A stretch of DNA of 64,000 nt, taken from Aspidapion aeneum (taxonomy: Eukaryota; Arthropoda; Insecta; Coleoptera; Brentidae). Below, one piece after another: positions 44,826-55,639 of this stretch. The notes below the pieces were generated by a model. It worked only from the letters and a program-made list of their open reading frames with translations. It searched no databases and was not told the DNA's origin. A program made the position numbers and the translations under genes. How positions within the stretch are numbered: position 1 is the first letter of the stretch; every line of letters begins with the position of its first letter. Location: positions 28,433,351 through 28,497,350 of the forward strand of contig OY755047.1 of the NCBI GenBank assembly GCA_963576565.1. The letters run 5' to 3'.

Positions 44826-45495
44826 GCAAGTGAACTCCACGCTCCTTGAAAACAAGTTTTTGTATATATCTCAGAAAAGAAAGCTCCTATGAAGTTTTTG
44901 GCTATGACACTAATTGAGAAAAATGTGGTTATATTTCGAACCGAACCGCATATTGCTGCGGTGGTCTATTAAAAGGTAAACATTAAAAAAAAAATTATGT
45001 AAAAAAAAATTATTAGCATTGAAACAAAATTTCAAACTTCCATTGTCTTTATTTATTTTAAACACGACTTTCGGTTAGTAAGTATCTCTAACCGTTTTTA
45101 AGTGTAAATAAAACGGTGAGAGATACTTACTAACCGAAACGTCGTGTTTAAAATAAATAAAGACAATGGAAGTTCGAAATTTTGTCTCTACTTAATCATT
45201 GTCTACGAATTTCAAGCAAAGTATTATTAGCATTATTGGATTTTGACCGAACCTAATAAGGTTGTTACAGTGTAGAATACTATTTTTCATTAAAATCTCA
45301 TGAAAATTGGTCAAGCAATTCCCGAGCTTATTGTGAGTTGGACAGTCACCGACGTCGCGATGAATTGCTAAGATAGGTCCAAATACATCCAAAAAATACA
45401 TTTTTGGCTTTATCTCAATTTTTTGTAATCGAGAACCTTTCGAAAACAATACTTTCTCTAGCCATTGCTGCAAAAACGGGCTAGGAAAGTAATAA
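44826..45495 (+). repeat. dispersed ~500-bp repeat, copy E
   Basis: Family landmarks TATCTCAGAAAAGAAAGCTC, ATTTCGAACCGAACCGCATA, TTGCTAAGATAGGTCC and CTTTCTCTAGCCATTGCTGC. Interrupted by the hairpin insertion at 45021-45235. Confidence 0.85.
45021..45235. mobile_element. hairpin insertion with 12-bp flanking repeat
   Basis: Inverted arms of about 75 bp (45021-45098 and 45112-45189) share CTTCCATTGTCTTTATTTAT and CGGTTAGTAAGTATCTCT. ATTATTAGCATT is present at both edges (45009-45020, 45223-45234), as expected of a target duplication. Confidence 0.8.
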
Positions 45496-45695
45496 ATTTG
45501 TTGTTTCATTTATAAACTTTTTAGTATTTGCATATTTTTTATATATGCAACTGTTATCAAGCAAAAAAAATAACGACTTTTTGTAATTTTTAGATTTATT
45601 ACTGCTTTAAAAAATATATTTTGCAAATTACAAAAGCAGTGTTTTTTTGCCTGTATAATAGCATATAAAATACTCTGCCAATATATGGGCCCCTA

Positions 45696-46214
45696 AGCTC
45701 ACACTAGGTACTATAGTTATACTGTACGTGTGAGCTAATATAACTAAAAACTGAAATATATTTTATTCAACTCCACACTAAATTACCTTTTGTTTGATAG
45801 CACACAAGCCATGTTTTGACTTAAACTCAAATTTTTGAAATCCACCACCACCCTTAAAAAAACAAAAAATAAAATGTATTTTGTTAAACTCCGGACTCAA
45901 TTACCTTTCGTTTGATATCACACACGCCATATTTTCACTTAAACTCTAATTTTTTAAATATACCCCCACCCTTTTTTTAAATAAATTAAAATGTATTTTG
46001 TTTAACTCCAGACTCAATTACCTTTCGTTTGATATTACACACGCCATATTTTCATATAAACTCTAATTTTTGAAATCTATCCCCACCCTTTTATTCCCAA
46101 GACCCAGCCTAGGTACCAAATTTCATTGAAATCGGCCAAGCGGTTTTTGAGTTATGCGCGTTGGTCGTTATCACCATAGCTCACACTACTATATATATAG
46201 TATATGTGTGAGCT
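45696..46214 (+). repeat. 118-bp satellite bounded by two hairpins
   Basis: A hairpin AGCTCACAC...GTGTGAGCT lies at 45696-45736 and another at 46178-46214, in the same orientation. Between them are about three 118-bp monomers like those at 601-905, then AAATTTCATTGAAATCGGCC and AAGCGGTTTTTGAGTTATGC. The array looks like the interior of a small mobile element, perhaps Helitron-like since CTAA follows the hairpin. Confidence 0.7.
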
Positions 46215-48224
46215 AAAAATCTACAAGGCACTAAAAAGTTTCTAAACAAAAAATAAAAATAGAATCTACCAATCTAAACCTAAAATAAGTAAAAAAAAAA
46301 AGGAAATTACTGCGAATAAACGAAGCACTGCGGACCATTAGATGAACTGAGTCATTAAGTCAAAGGATTACACTTCTTCATTTGTACACGATATTAAGAA
46401 ATACCCTGTAAAACATATTTCATTTTACCAGAGAAAAAATTATACATTTTTTATTTGCAAAAAGGAGGAAAATATCGAAAATGCCATTCAATTTGAATGA
46501 TAAAAAATATACATAAGCTTTAAACATAAGCACTGATAAACTGTGGTAAAATAAAGTATGTTACATAAGTGGTATTGGATTTTTGTATCGACATGGCTTA
46601 TTTAAGACGATCATTTAGCTGAACGGGGCACCCAACGCTAATGTCAGAAACAGCTGTTCATTGACGGCTGCAAAAGTGTGATGAGATACAGACGAAACAA
46701 AATAACTATATCCTTTATTTGAGGCATACGCAGTTATCTGGCTTAAACTTTATCCTTTACTAAACCTTACTTGTGTTCGAATAACGCAGGATACTAGTTC
46801 CTTTATTTAGAGACAGTGTTGCCGCACATATAACGTTATGACAAAATGTAATGAAAATTTAAAATGTTTTTGAAATCAGACAATTATTTCAAAAGCTACC
46901 AATGCGGAGTAATCTGCATATTTAATTTTATGCCAATTATTGAAAATTATTTTTTATAAAAACTGGTAGATATGTGTTGTTGGCAACAGTGTTCACCAAC
47001 TAACCAAAAGTCATCAATGTTCTGTTAAGTGTGTAAAAAAAAAGGAAGAAGTACATAGTACACAGGCTTATCCTATAATTTCCTGGCGGTTTTTCACTGG
47101 TATTGGTTTTCCAGTTTTTCGCTAGTTGTTAAATAATAAAGTTGGCTAATGGACTGCCTGCAAAAGGTCCCTATTATATGGAGCAATCCTTTGCAATTCC
47201 AATCTAACAGAAATAAGTATTTTCCTGATGAATGATAACAATACGCTCTAACTTTACATTTAGCCTCTTTTGTACTCTTGTACATGTTGACTTTAAATAT
47301 GCGCAGTCTCCATCGGTTCAGCCTGAAAATTCGCTAATTAAATAAGAAATGGAGCTACTTACCGTATAAAAGACACAATGTTATCTACATGTACGAGAGA
47401 GCTAAAAGAAAAGGGCATTGTTCCTTTAAATTGTGAATTAAAGCTTACTGTTAACATTTCAGAAAAATAATTATTTTTCTTGGATTCAAAAATCTCCGTA
47501 GAATAGTCAATTTATTTTATTTGTATCTTATCACACTTTGGCACAATTTTGAATTATATTGGCCTCACGCGTTAGGGAAAAACGCTTTTGTTGTATGCCA
47601 GTGGCTATTTTAAAGTTAATCAGTTGCTGTGCCCTATTTAGTTTAAGTGATCATTTTACATGAACCGTGTCAACATAGCTTTACCCACAAACAAACTAAA
47701 ACACGACGTCAGTCCTCCTTTTACTGTCATTCTGCTTTATCTTCTCGTGTGTTTGTCAAATCATCTCTTCTATCAAAATCGTGCCTCTCGTAAATAACCA
47801 CAAATTTCCCCAATTTTGAAGTAAGAGGCCAATCGCAATGGTAAAGCTGTTCTATCCTTTTGTACCTAAAAATAACTTATTACGAATGCTAACAGAAAAA
47901 TTATACAGTGAAATTCTAGGGTCACTGTATCCTGCAGCCTAGCGGTCCCCACCACGTTTCAGGATGCAGTGGCCCTATTGAAATGCAGCAGGCAGACATC
48001 TTTAGATTGGGTACAAAATATCGAAAGTATATTTTCCCCAAATTTTTTCTAAATGTTTAAATCTCCAGGTAGTCCAAAGTATCCACTTAACACGAAAAAC
48101 TTATCAAACCATTATGTATTGGTTTATGAAATTTGCAGGACTAAGAAAATCTCACTGCGCCAGAAAAGTAGGTAAGTGGCCGTCCATTGATTACTACCTC
48201 TACACAAGTACAGTATACAAACTA
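46215..48224. other. intergenic, no gene
   Basis: A weak hairpin GGGTCACTGTATCCTG/CAGGATGCAGTGGCCC at 47927-47977. I looked here on the minus strand for the missing PIGB C-terminus and did not find it. No other feature. Confidence 0.45.
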
Positions 48225-48580
48225 ACGTAATATCAAATGATGCTTTTCTTCCATCATCTGCCCCACCACAAAGCTGAATGTGGATTAAAGACCCACTTAA
48301 TCATTTTTAAACTAGAAAAATTCTCAATTTTTTCCCAATTTAGTTTTCTGAAAAAATGTGTCACTGCCATGAAAACTTGTGCCGTTATCTGAGTAAATAT
48401 TTTTTGGCTTTCCCCATGCCCTACTATTAAATCTAAAAGCATATAAAATGCTTTTGTTGAAAGTGATTTTACTAATTGAAGATGAACTGCGCTATAGGCA
48501 GCGCTTATAAATAATACATACTTTAAAAACCTACCAATTTTATATTTCATTTGTTTTTTACTAGATGACAAGCAAATATT
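48225..48580 (-). mobile_element. Bel/Pao retrotransposon integrase fragment
   Basis: The minus-strand frame reads AAYSAVHLQLVKSLSTKAFY, then KLNWEKIENFSSLKMIKWVF and NPHSALWWGR. This is the integrase-core-to-C-terminal region of Bel/Pao elements (usual forms AVHLELV.SLST.AF and WVFNPP.APWWGG.WERL). The catalytic DNGTNF stretch has become TQITAQVF, so it is dead. A stop replaces the residue after WWGR. No LTRs or other pol domains were seen. It lies within about 80 bp of the PIGB exon-8 stop, on the same strand. Confidence 0.8.
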
Positions 48581-48657
48581 TATTGTTTTTCTTGCTTTTA
48601 AGGTTTCTGTGGCCTTCTCTGATGGGTTTTTCTACTATTTTATTTCTATGTGGAAGG

Positions 48658-48913
48658 CTAATTGGGTATAATATACAATAAATAAAAAAATACTTTGAAA
48701 CAATACCTCGTCAAGATATCTCCACCTATCACAGGCACCAAACTGTCAAAACAAATAATATGCGTTGGCAATTGCCTGTTTGGCGGATAGTGTTGCCTAA
48801 TCCAAACGTTAGGGTTCTTGTAGAAAAGTTCTGTTTGATCCACATACCCTTCTATTTTGTTCAAATTCGGGTTACAGGTTAGAATGTTTGTAGTAACATT
48901 TATGTGGAGATGG
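48658..48913 (-). CDS. PIGB: PIGB exon 8 (last recognised; 3' end uncertain)
   Basis: Acceptor AATTTTAG. It encodes HLHINVTTNILTCNPNLNKI, then YVDQTELFYKNPNVWI and LPTHIICFDSLVPVIGG. A donor AG/GTATTG at 48706 would splice to a further exon. Otherwise the frame runs 15 more codons to TAG at 48658-48660, with an AATAAA at 48644-48639 just beyond. No exon with the expected family C-terminus was found below. Confidence 0.8.
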
Positions 48914-51900
48914 CTAAAATTAAGAGACTCTTATGAGGTTACTGCAAGATAATTACGTCAGGTTTGGATGTACCAATATAGTCTAAGAGCGGCAGGTTTG
49001 GTATGGTCGTCGGCTTCACATGCAGAAGGTAGGTACCAGGTTCGCGTCTCGAACAACGATGCAAAAAAAAGTCTGCCCTGCCGCTCAGTTCCTTTTCAGC
49101 GTTAAACACTCGTCATCGAATTAGCGTGCGATGCGATGCACGCAAAATATAAGTTGACCTTGAACATCGAGAATATACGCAGGTGTAGTCCAGGAGCCGA
49201 CACGCAGGCAGCCGAGGAACCAGGAATAATAAGCCAGGAGCCTGCTATAAGTGCTATATAGTCGGTACCAGGATGGCGAATGCATAAATCTCCTACAGTC
49301 AACTGTACCAAGAAAGGAAGAAAGTCGTCTTGTGTTTGCTCTTCTCGGCTATCCCCAAGTTCTGCTGGGACGATAGCGATCTTAGATAGATGCAAGTCTA
49401 ATATGTAGACCACCTTTCGGAAGGGGTGTAAAAGCGTGGGTCCACTGTGTATAGTTGCTGCGCAGTATAAAGTTCCCTGCCCTCGACAAATCGGGGTTTG
49501 CTACTACAACTACTAATAGTCTAACAGTCCAGTAGGAAATTTGGGGGTTTAAATTGCAAACCAATTCATGTAATTGTATATTTAATAAAAGGTGGAAGCA
49601 ATCGGAAAAATTTCTAGTATCTGTCGGCCTTACCTATACAGTGGAGTAGAATGACAAGGCATCAAAAACAAAAAACTGGTATCACTAGGATCTTTAGCCG
49701 CAATATTTCTTAAACTATCCATGACATCTAGCGTGCCTCTTTGATGGATCAGCCCCAAATAAAGTGCGGGGGCCATATTGCCCAGGAAAAGAATTATCGA
49801 CACTAGCCATATGGATAACCTAAAAAAATCATTAACTTTTAATACAAAACATTAAGCTTAGATCGCACTAAACGGAACTGCATGACGGCGTGGTGAAACT
49901 TAACATTACAACACATTTCCTCTCAGGTCGCTCAACGCTTTCTCTGCGTTTAATAATAAGCCAACAACCCGGCGCCACCACCATGTCACGCTGTGCGGCC
50001 TTACAAGCCTTCAGGGCACTAATTCCCCTTCTCCTTATTAGTTACCCTCTTGACCACTTTTAACGCCCGGATTGCCAGACAGGGTTGCGACAGTTCCAGG
50101 GGTCCTTCGGGATCGTTCCGTTAAGGGTGAAAGATCCAGAGACTAGAAACGGTGTTCAGAGAAAACATTGGTTGTTAAAAATTACTATAATTAATTTGAT
50201 TCTGATATACACAGGTCAATACTGCACTACACGCTGCTTTTAGTAGAAAATACACTCTTTTCCCGTTGTCTCGACTTGGTTTGTTTACTAATTACTATTT
50301 CGAAGCCCTCCGGATTCCCCGGCCTGGGCCACTTGAGATCCTTATTTTTCCAACCCCCAAAAACCGAATGACACGACCACCCAAAAGGCACCGTTACTTA
50401 ACCGTTCCGCTTTCACGTCCGTCTTTTTGCGTGACAGCTAATTTCCACGTCCTTGCAAAAGTCCACCATGGAACCGTTCTATTGGTCAATTACACCAAAC
50501 CCCAAAATGACATCGATTTCTGCAGGATCAGCGTTAATCTAGTTTTTGGCCTAGGCACCTAGGACAACAAACCCATTACCCAACATAACCAAAAATTCCA
50601 GACGCAATTTATAACTTTGAAGAAATATTTTTAAGCCTTTTTGGGATAATCGTCACAATATTTACACCCGATATTCAAAAAAAATCATTTAAACTACTTA
50701 TACTTACATTTTTGCTTTTCGACTCCAAACTGACAAAAATCTCGACGAGATATAAAACATAATAGGCAATAATGGTGATAAGAATCTAAATTCTTTATGC
50801 TTTATACAGCTAAAAAATACAAAAAAAAAGTGGGTTATATATTTTTTAGTTTCTCAAAGCAGGTTACTAAATTTAAATAAATTGGAAATAAAAAAAAGGG
50901 AACCCTCTGCTGTCGCTGTACTTATGCGTGAAGGTGTATTTTTAGACTACTAGGTATATGCATTTACCTTAGCACAAATACCGAAAAAACTACACTGCCC
51001 AACATGGCTAATTCATTGGGATGGGAGTGCCTGTGTTTAAGAATGACAACAACTGCAAGAATAAAAGGTATCATTTGAATACCTAGTACTGCCGGTATTC
51101 CTTGGGAAAGATACCAATGCCAGGCATGTTCTCCTAAAAAAATTAACGTTAAATGTCAGCGTCCCAAACAATACAGGCAGTAAACGAAAACCTCTATTAG
51201 ATAAATAAATAACCTCCACTATACGTAAAAAAGGGAAAAAACGGAAAAAAAAGGAAAAACAAGGAAAAAAGTAATAAAAAAAATAACAAAACTTTAGTTA
51301 GCCCTTTTTGTTTGTATGATAAGGAATTTGTTAAGTTTGAGAATTGGTAAAAAACTGTGACTTTAGAAACTTTAAATTTTGACACATGTCATGAAAACAA
51401 AGATGTTATGTGCAGATGTGGAAATCATTCTTTCTCGTGTCCACAATTTAACACAATAATGTGCTAGAAAAATGTTTGTTTTCTTACCGTAACTTGAAGC
51501 AACATTTTGAAAAACATTAACTTTCAAAAAATTATAAGGGGTAAATATCAGTGATCCGTGAGCCAAACTGTCAATTAATGTTGTCATTATGAGAACTACA
51601 ACCCTAAAAAGAATTGGATTAATTAATACAAATAGGTTTTATTCAAAAAAATTTCAAAAATGGGAAATATTTAGGAATTTTTTTAAATTTTCTAAAATAA
51701 CATATGCCAATAAAATACAAAATACTTAAATCTCATTTTTGTGAGTGAATTTTTTTCTATTGGAGGGTTAAGGCTTTCACCCAATTTGACTCAGATCCAC
51801 CTAGTTTTTTCATATGAAAGCAACATTAAGGTTCTACCGAGGTCTCTTCGAAAACCCATCTTTTATTAATCTTGGATCACAGTGGACTTAAATTAAAAGC

Positions 51901-54900
51901 GTGCGAAAACTTTTTTTTTTAATAAATTTTTGGCTTCTTTATATTTTTATTTTTAAATGTTTGATAAAATAATATACTGTAACAACGCTCAAACCCGCAA
52001 CAACGAGAGCAAAAACCTAGAATCTACTAGATGTCATAGTATTAAACAATGCGAGTACCTTTAACTTTAGTTATAATAAACCGTTTTGACAGAGTATGAA
52101 CTTTCAAATTTAATTTGCTCAAAATTTATTCCTCACCCTATTGGCACATATCTGGTCAACAGCAACCTAACTATACTTTCTTTTGATATAGTCAAATGAT
52201 ATAGACATATCGGAGCCCAAACTATGATGCTGGTGGGTCTGATGGTCCCCAAAAGAACTATGATCCATATAAAAAGTGTGTTTTCCTCTAAAACCAAAGT
52301 GAACATGCCTATAAAGAGTCTTAGTAAGATACGTAACCAAACTTTAGGGTGCTAAAGTGCGTAAACACCAAACTGCTCCGCGAAAGCGCCGCGTGTGCGC
52401 CACTCGATGAATTCGTTTCAACGAACTTTCTACAGTCCACGGAAAAATAGCAAACACGCATTGAAATGAAAACTCGACAACAAACTGCCGATGCCTTCCC
52501 AAAGGATCTGCAAACAAACAAACAGGAGATGAAGAAAGCTGGTTTTCGCCAAAACGCTGGCAAGCGGCGCGCACGCCACTTGGAAATACGAAAATAGGAC
52601 GAATCCGTGACTGCGCGCGAGTGTTAGCAGCGCACGAGCGGCGCACATACAGCGCGTTCGTGGAACAGTTTGGTGTATACGTACTCTTAAACCGCTTCCC
52701 CAAAATTTATGAAAAAAATATCACATCCACGCCCTTTTTTGATCTACAAAACATTTTATTTTTTTATTTTTTTCTTTGAAATTTATTTTAAACCCGGTGT
52801 TAAGAACAAACAACACTAGGCATATTGGACTAAAAATAAAATGTTTTTTTCACATTCCAATTGTAAATATTAAAATTCAAACCGTAGCAATTCCAAATCA
52901 CACCTATCTCGATGTTTGTCCTTGTTTAACACACCTGATATTCTGTTTACCTATTTCCTTTGCGAGAACTGAAACAACAAGAAAGCTTCAATTTCAAAAA
53001 TTGGACGGTCGCTAAGACGCGTTACAAAAGGGTTGATCGTTACCTCCCTGTGGCATCAACCTATGACCCTTGCTTAACTAAACCTACTTGCTAATTAGTG
53101 TTAATTCAAAACTAACTAAATCATTAAGCCACGATCACGTAAAACTTAGCAATACCTTAAATATAACAAAGTGCCGGCATCAACTACTACCACAGCCGTA
53201 AGCTACGGAGCCCTTTTGTAGTGGTAGTGGTTATTTTTTGTTGTTTATTGCATAGATTTTTTTTGTAAGGCTTATGTTAATTATAAAATATCACCAGTTT
53301 TCAAAATTTGAAAAATTTATTTTGTAAAATAAGGCTAAAAAGAAAGGTTATTCCAAACACTCCAAGAAAAGCGGCCCATAATAGTGGTTATTAACCACTA
53401 CCACAACGGCTGCAAAATTGAGAAAATTTTAGGCAGTTTCCAAAAGAATAAAAGAGCCACTTTTTATTCCAAGCCAAAAAATTCGTACAGTTCGTCGAGC
53501 GATAAAAAGACACTTTTACAACGAGGTAAAGTTGCTTTATTCAAAAATGCTTTATAAAAAACTGTTATACAATTTGAAGTGTGAAATCCATTGTTAAAGG
53601 AAGCAGGTAGTACTTGTCGGTAGCCTCTGTTAAGTCTTACAAGAAGGGATTAGTCACGTATCACCAGATTAGGTCCGTTCGATACTTTTAGTTAAAGAAA
53701 TTAGAATACATAGTCGTGCTTAAAATATTGATATATTTCCCAAAAAAAAACAAGTTTTGCACATACGCTTAAAAATCCCAATTATGATTCCAGTTGCGCG
53801 TGCTAGTTTTATGGCAGCTTTTATGTAGCAATTTTCAATGGAGAACCTCTATATTTTGAAAAGGGAAAGTGGGTCTAGTGATACCTTGTTTTGAAGGCCT
53901 CTTAAATGTCTTTACAACCGTGTAAAAATTTCAAAAATCTATCTATTGGTTTTTGAAAGAATTGCCTTCAAACTTTCAAATTTAACATGGACTATAAAAA
54001 TAAAAATTTAATCAGAATTTTATATTTTTCGGATTCAATTTTTATTTTATCATTCCATGTAAAATTTGAACATTTGAAAGCAAATATCTCAAAAACTAAT
54101 CCATGGATTTTCCAAATTTTTACACGGTTGTAAAGATATTCAAGAGAATTTCAAAACAAGTTATCAATAGACCCACTTTTGCTATTCAAAATATAGAGGT
54201 AAAGTATACCCTTCGAAGATGGTGCGTGCTACAAAAATTTTAAGATAGCCAAAAAGTGTCCCCCTCGCAAACAAAACCGACGTGTTCGAGCGTTTCTTCA
54301 AATTCGCCCGAAAAATACCCAAAAACACCTCTGTTACCTTTTAGTTGGGACACCCTGTGTATGCGACATCCATTTCTTCATTCGCGAGTTATAGCGCCAA
54401 TATCTAGACGGACAGACTGACAGGCAGAGCGACGGAAAAGACAAACGAGATCTAATATCAGACCAAACGATTTTTAAAAATTCCGACATTTTTGTACAAA
54501 TGCAATTTCTTTCCGAGAGTAAAAAACCAATTTTACAAGAGGAAAAGCCATCTACTGATAAATTAAGCTAAACCTACCTATTCCCTTTCCAACCCAAGGA
54601 AATCTAGACAATGCAATAGTGGTCAATGCGCCCTCAAAAGTATTTATCAAGGTCCGAGAGCCAGTGTAAAGCAAAAACCAAGAGCTGGTTATTGAAAATA
54701 CTGCCCATTTTTTTGTTCCTGACCATTGGTAAAAACATAGGTCAGAGTAGGCTGTGAGAATAGCTTGTAATATTCTTGGTCCATAAATCTGAAACAGATA
54801 TATGTTTTAAAAATGTTTTATAGTCCACAGTGCAACGGTCTATTGTTTAAGTGATGAGTAACAGGCTGAACTTTCGAAAATAGCATTATTTTTCTGAAAG

Positions 54901-55315
54901 AAAAAAGGTCGAAATTACAAAAGATCGAAAGTAGAAATTACAAAAGATCAAAAATACAAAAGGTCTAAAGGCGAAAAGATCGAAAAATAATAATAAAAAA
55001 ATTATGTTTTTTGACCCTTTGTTTTTTTGCCCTTTGGTGCGCCGCCCAATTAATTTAATCAATACTTACAATAGCAGCTGCAGAATCAAGTCCCAGCACT
55101 CCTAGCACTTTATAAAAAGCTGCAAAAACCAGAGGATGCACATAACTACGGATTCCTGCAAACCATTCCCATGTCAAATGTCCATAACCAAAGGCTAATC
55201 TGTGGGCCACTTCTATGGACTGGTAATATTCATCAGGTACGAAATATGTTTGTATTAAATAGACTGAGGCTAACCGCACCAGAAGAAAGACAAGGAATAC
55301 ATCTAAATGTTTCAT
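48658..55315 (-). CDS. PIGB: GPI mannosyltransferase 3 (PIG-B), 8 exons found
   Basis: GT22-family, dolichol-phosphate-mannose-dependent ER membrane enzyme that adds the third mannose to the GPI-anchor precursor. Minus-strand exons are 55315-55070, 54788-54578, 52308-52167, 51603-51488, 51133-50968, 50809-50708, 49819-49634 and 48913-48707, or to a stop at 48658. All junctions are GT..AG and in frame. Landmarks by residue: FVPDEYYQSIEVAHRL (25-40) and GHLTWEW, YTGSRTLINTFE (123-134), IRPTSIIVW (about 175-183), YNFLKVNVFQNVASSYG, AWHWYLSQGIPAVLG, KHKEFRFLSPLLPI (297-310), HQRGTLDVM (353-361) and MPCHSTPLY (381-389). It is strongly hydrophobic, as expected for a multi-pass protein. The ATG has CAAA before it and an in-frame TGA seven codons upstream. 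Exon 8 read through to its stop gives 474 aa. The usual family ending (..GR.G....YER) is not seen, so a final exon may be missing. Confidence 0.92.
48914..49633. other. PIGB intron 7 with an unidentified GC-richer insert
   Basis: About 48990-49520 is richer in G+C than its flanks and ends near CTACTACAACTACTAATAG. It resembles no family I recognise. It contains GGTTCGCGTCTCG, loosely like a polymerase III B box, without a supporting A box. Confidence 0.4.
49634..49819 (-). CDS. PIGB: PIGB exon 7
   Basis: Acceptor TTTTTTAG, donor AG/GTAAGG. It encodes LSIWLVSIILFLGNMAPALY, then LGLIHQRGTLDVMDSLRN and FLFLMPCHSTPLY, nearly identical in motif to vertebrate PIG-B. Confidence 0.93.
49860..50575. 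other. GC-richer insert in PIGB intron 6
   Basis: Composition shifts sharply from AT-rich to near 50% GC over about 700 bp, then back. No coding motif. A solo LTR or unknown repeat is possible, but no terminal TG..CA or target duplication could be fixed. Confidence 0.4.
50708..50809 (-). CDS. PIGB: PIGB exon 6
   Basis: Acceptor TTTTTTAG, donor AT/GTAAGT. It encodes IKHKEFRFLSPLLPIMFYIS and then SRFLSVWSRKAK. The HKEFRF..P.LP motif is diagnostic of the family. Confidence 0.93.
50968..51133 (-). CDS. PIGB: PIGB exon 5
   Basis: Acceptor TTTTTTTAG, donor AG/GTAAAT. It encodes EHAWHWYLSQGIPAVLGIQM, then IPFILAVVVILKHRH and a further hydrophobic helix ending VFVL. Confidence 0.93.
51488..51603 (-). 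CDS. PIGB: PIGB exon 4
   Basis: Acceptor CTTTTTAG, donor G/GTAAGA. It encodes VVVLIMTTLIDSLAHGSLIF and then TPYNFLKVNVFQNVASSYG. Confidence 0.93.
52167..52308 (-). CDS. PIGB: PIGB exon 3
   Basis: Acceptor CTTTATAG, donor AG/GTTGCT. It encodes MFTLVLEENTLFIWIIVLLG and then TIRPTSIIVWAPICLYH. It has no ATG-to-stop frame of its own. It was found by the IRPT signature and by exact phase fit to both neighbours. Confidence 0.88.
52360..52681. mobile_element. GC-rich 322-bp element with inverted ends
   Basis: ACACCAAACTGCTCCGCGAA at 52365 and TTCGTGGAACAGTTTGGTGT ending at 52676 are inverted with two mismatches, and the symmetry extends through CGTA/TACG. CpG-rich interior. It sits about 50 bp upstream of the PIGB exon-3 acceptor without disturbing it. 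Confidence 0.85.
53150..53410. repeat. short inverted repeats (ACTACCAC family)
   Basis: AACTACTACCACAGCCGTA and GTAGTGGTAGTGGTTATT around 53180-53240, then AGTGGTTATTAACCACTACC at 53381. In PIGB intron 2. Confidence 0.55.
53840..54365. mobile_element. foldback element in PIGB intron 2
   Basis: Arms at about 53850-54020 and 54040-54200 are inverted, sharing GGGAAAGTGGGTCTA/TAGACCCACTTTTGC, TTTACAACCGTGTAAAAATT and TATCTCAAAAACTAAT. It ends GTTGGGACACCCTGTGTA near 54360. Same family as 24682-25050. Confidence 0.8.
54578..54788 (-). CDS. PIGB: PIGB exon 2
   Basis: Acceptor TGTTTCAG, donor G/GTAGGT. It encodes IYGPRILQAILTAYSDLCFY and then YTGSRTLINTFEGALTTIAL, the conserved luminal-loop region of PIG-B. 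Confidence 0.93.
55070..55315 (-). CDS. PIGB: PIGB exon 1
   Basis: Eighty-two codons. Starts MKHLDVFLVFLLVRLASVYL and carries the GT22 motif VPDEYYQSIEVAHR and SYVHPLVFAAFYK. The donor ATT/GTAAGT is perfect. Confidence 0.93.
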
Positions 55316-55489
55316 TTTGCTGAAGAAAATAAGTAATCAACACAACACCAATAAAATCAGTCTCGTTCATTTAAATTGCATAATAATACAGGGTCGTTAA
55401 TAAGTATAGAAAAAGATGATTATTGGCTTCGGGCTTTTGGGGTTTTTCTAGGGAAGATAGATACAAACCGTCCTCCATTTGCGTGGGTC

Positions 55490-55577
55490 GATTTTTAAGA
55501 GGTTAGGTTTGATTATGAGTGGTGCGATAGTCGCCCCTCCACTGCGACTCGAGTGGTCTATTGTGGCTCATTTAAGA
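55490..55577 (-). mobile_element. short inverted copy of an I/Jockey 3' end
   Basis: On the minus strand, AAATGAGCCACAATAGACCA then GTCGCAGTGGAGGGGC matches AAAGTGAGCTACAATAGACA then GTCGCAGTGAGAGGGC at 56726-56770. Confidence 0.7.
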
Positions 55578-55639
55578 GAAGCTTAGGGGTAAAAACCGCA
55601 TCTCGATATAGCAAGCCGTTTTTAAACTACAGGGAGTTT

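Noticed and set aside
47382..47420. TACATGTACGAGAGAGC read as the PIGB C-terminal YxYER motif
   Set aside because: It is on the plus strand, opposite to PIGB, and has no splice acceptor in phase; a coincidence.
48254..48571. 105-residue minus frame as an extra PIGB exon
   Set aside because: Its residues match Bel/Pao integrase, not PIG-B.
49050..49066. possible tRNA or SINE B box (GGTTCGCGTCTCG)
   Set aside because: No cloverleaf, no convincing A box at the right distance and no terminal A tail.
52344..52703. 119-residue Arg/Ser-rich minus frame
   Set aside because: It spans the inverted-repeat element end to end and arises from its GC-rich composition; the overlapping frames are equally open.
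55055..55069. PIGB ending after 86 residues
   Set aside because: The apparent C-terminus VSID is read-through of a perfect GTAAGT donor; exon 2 continues the protein in frame.
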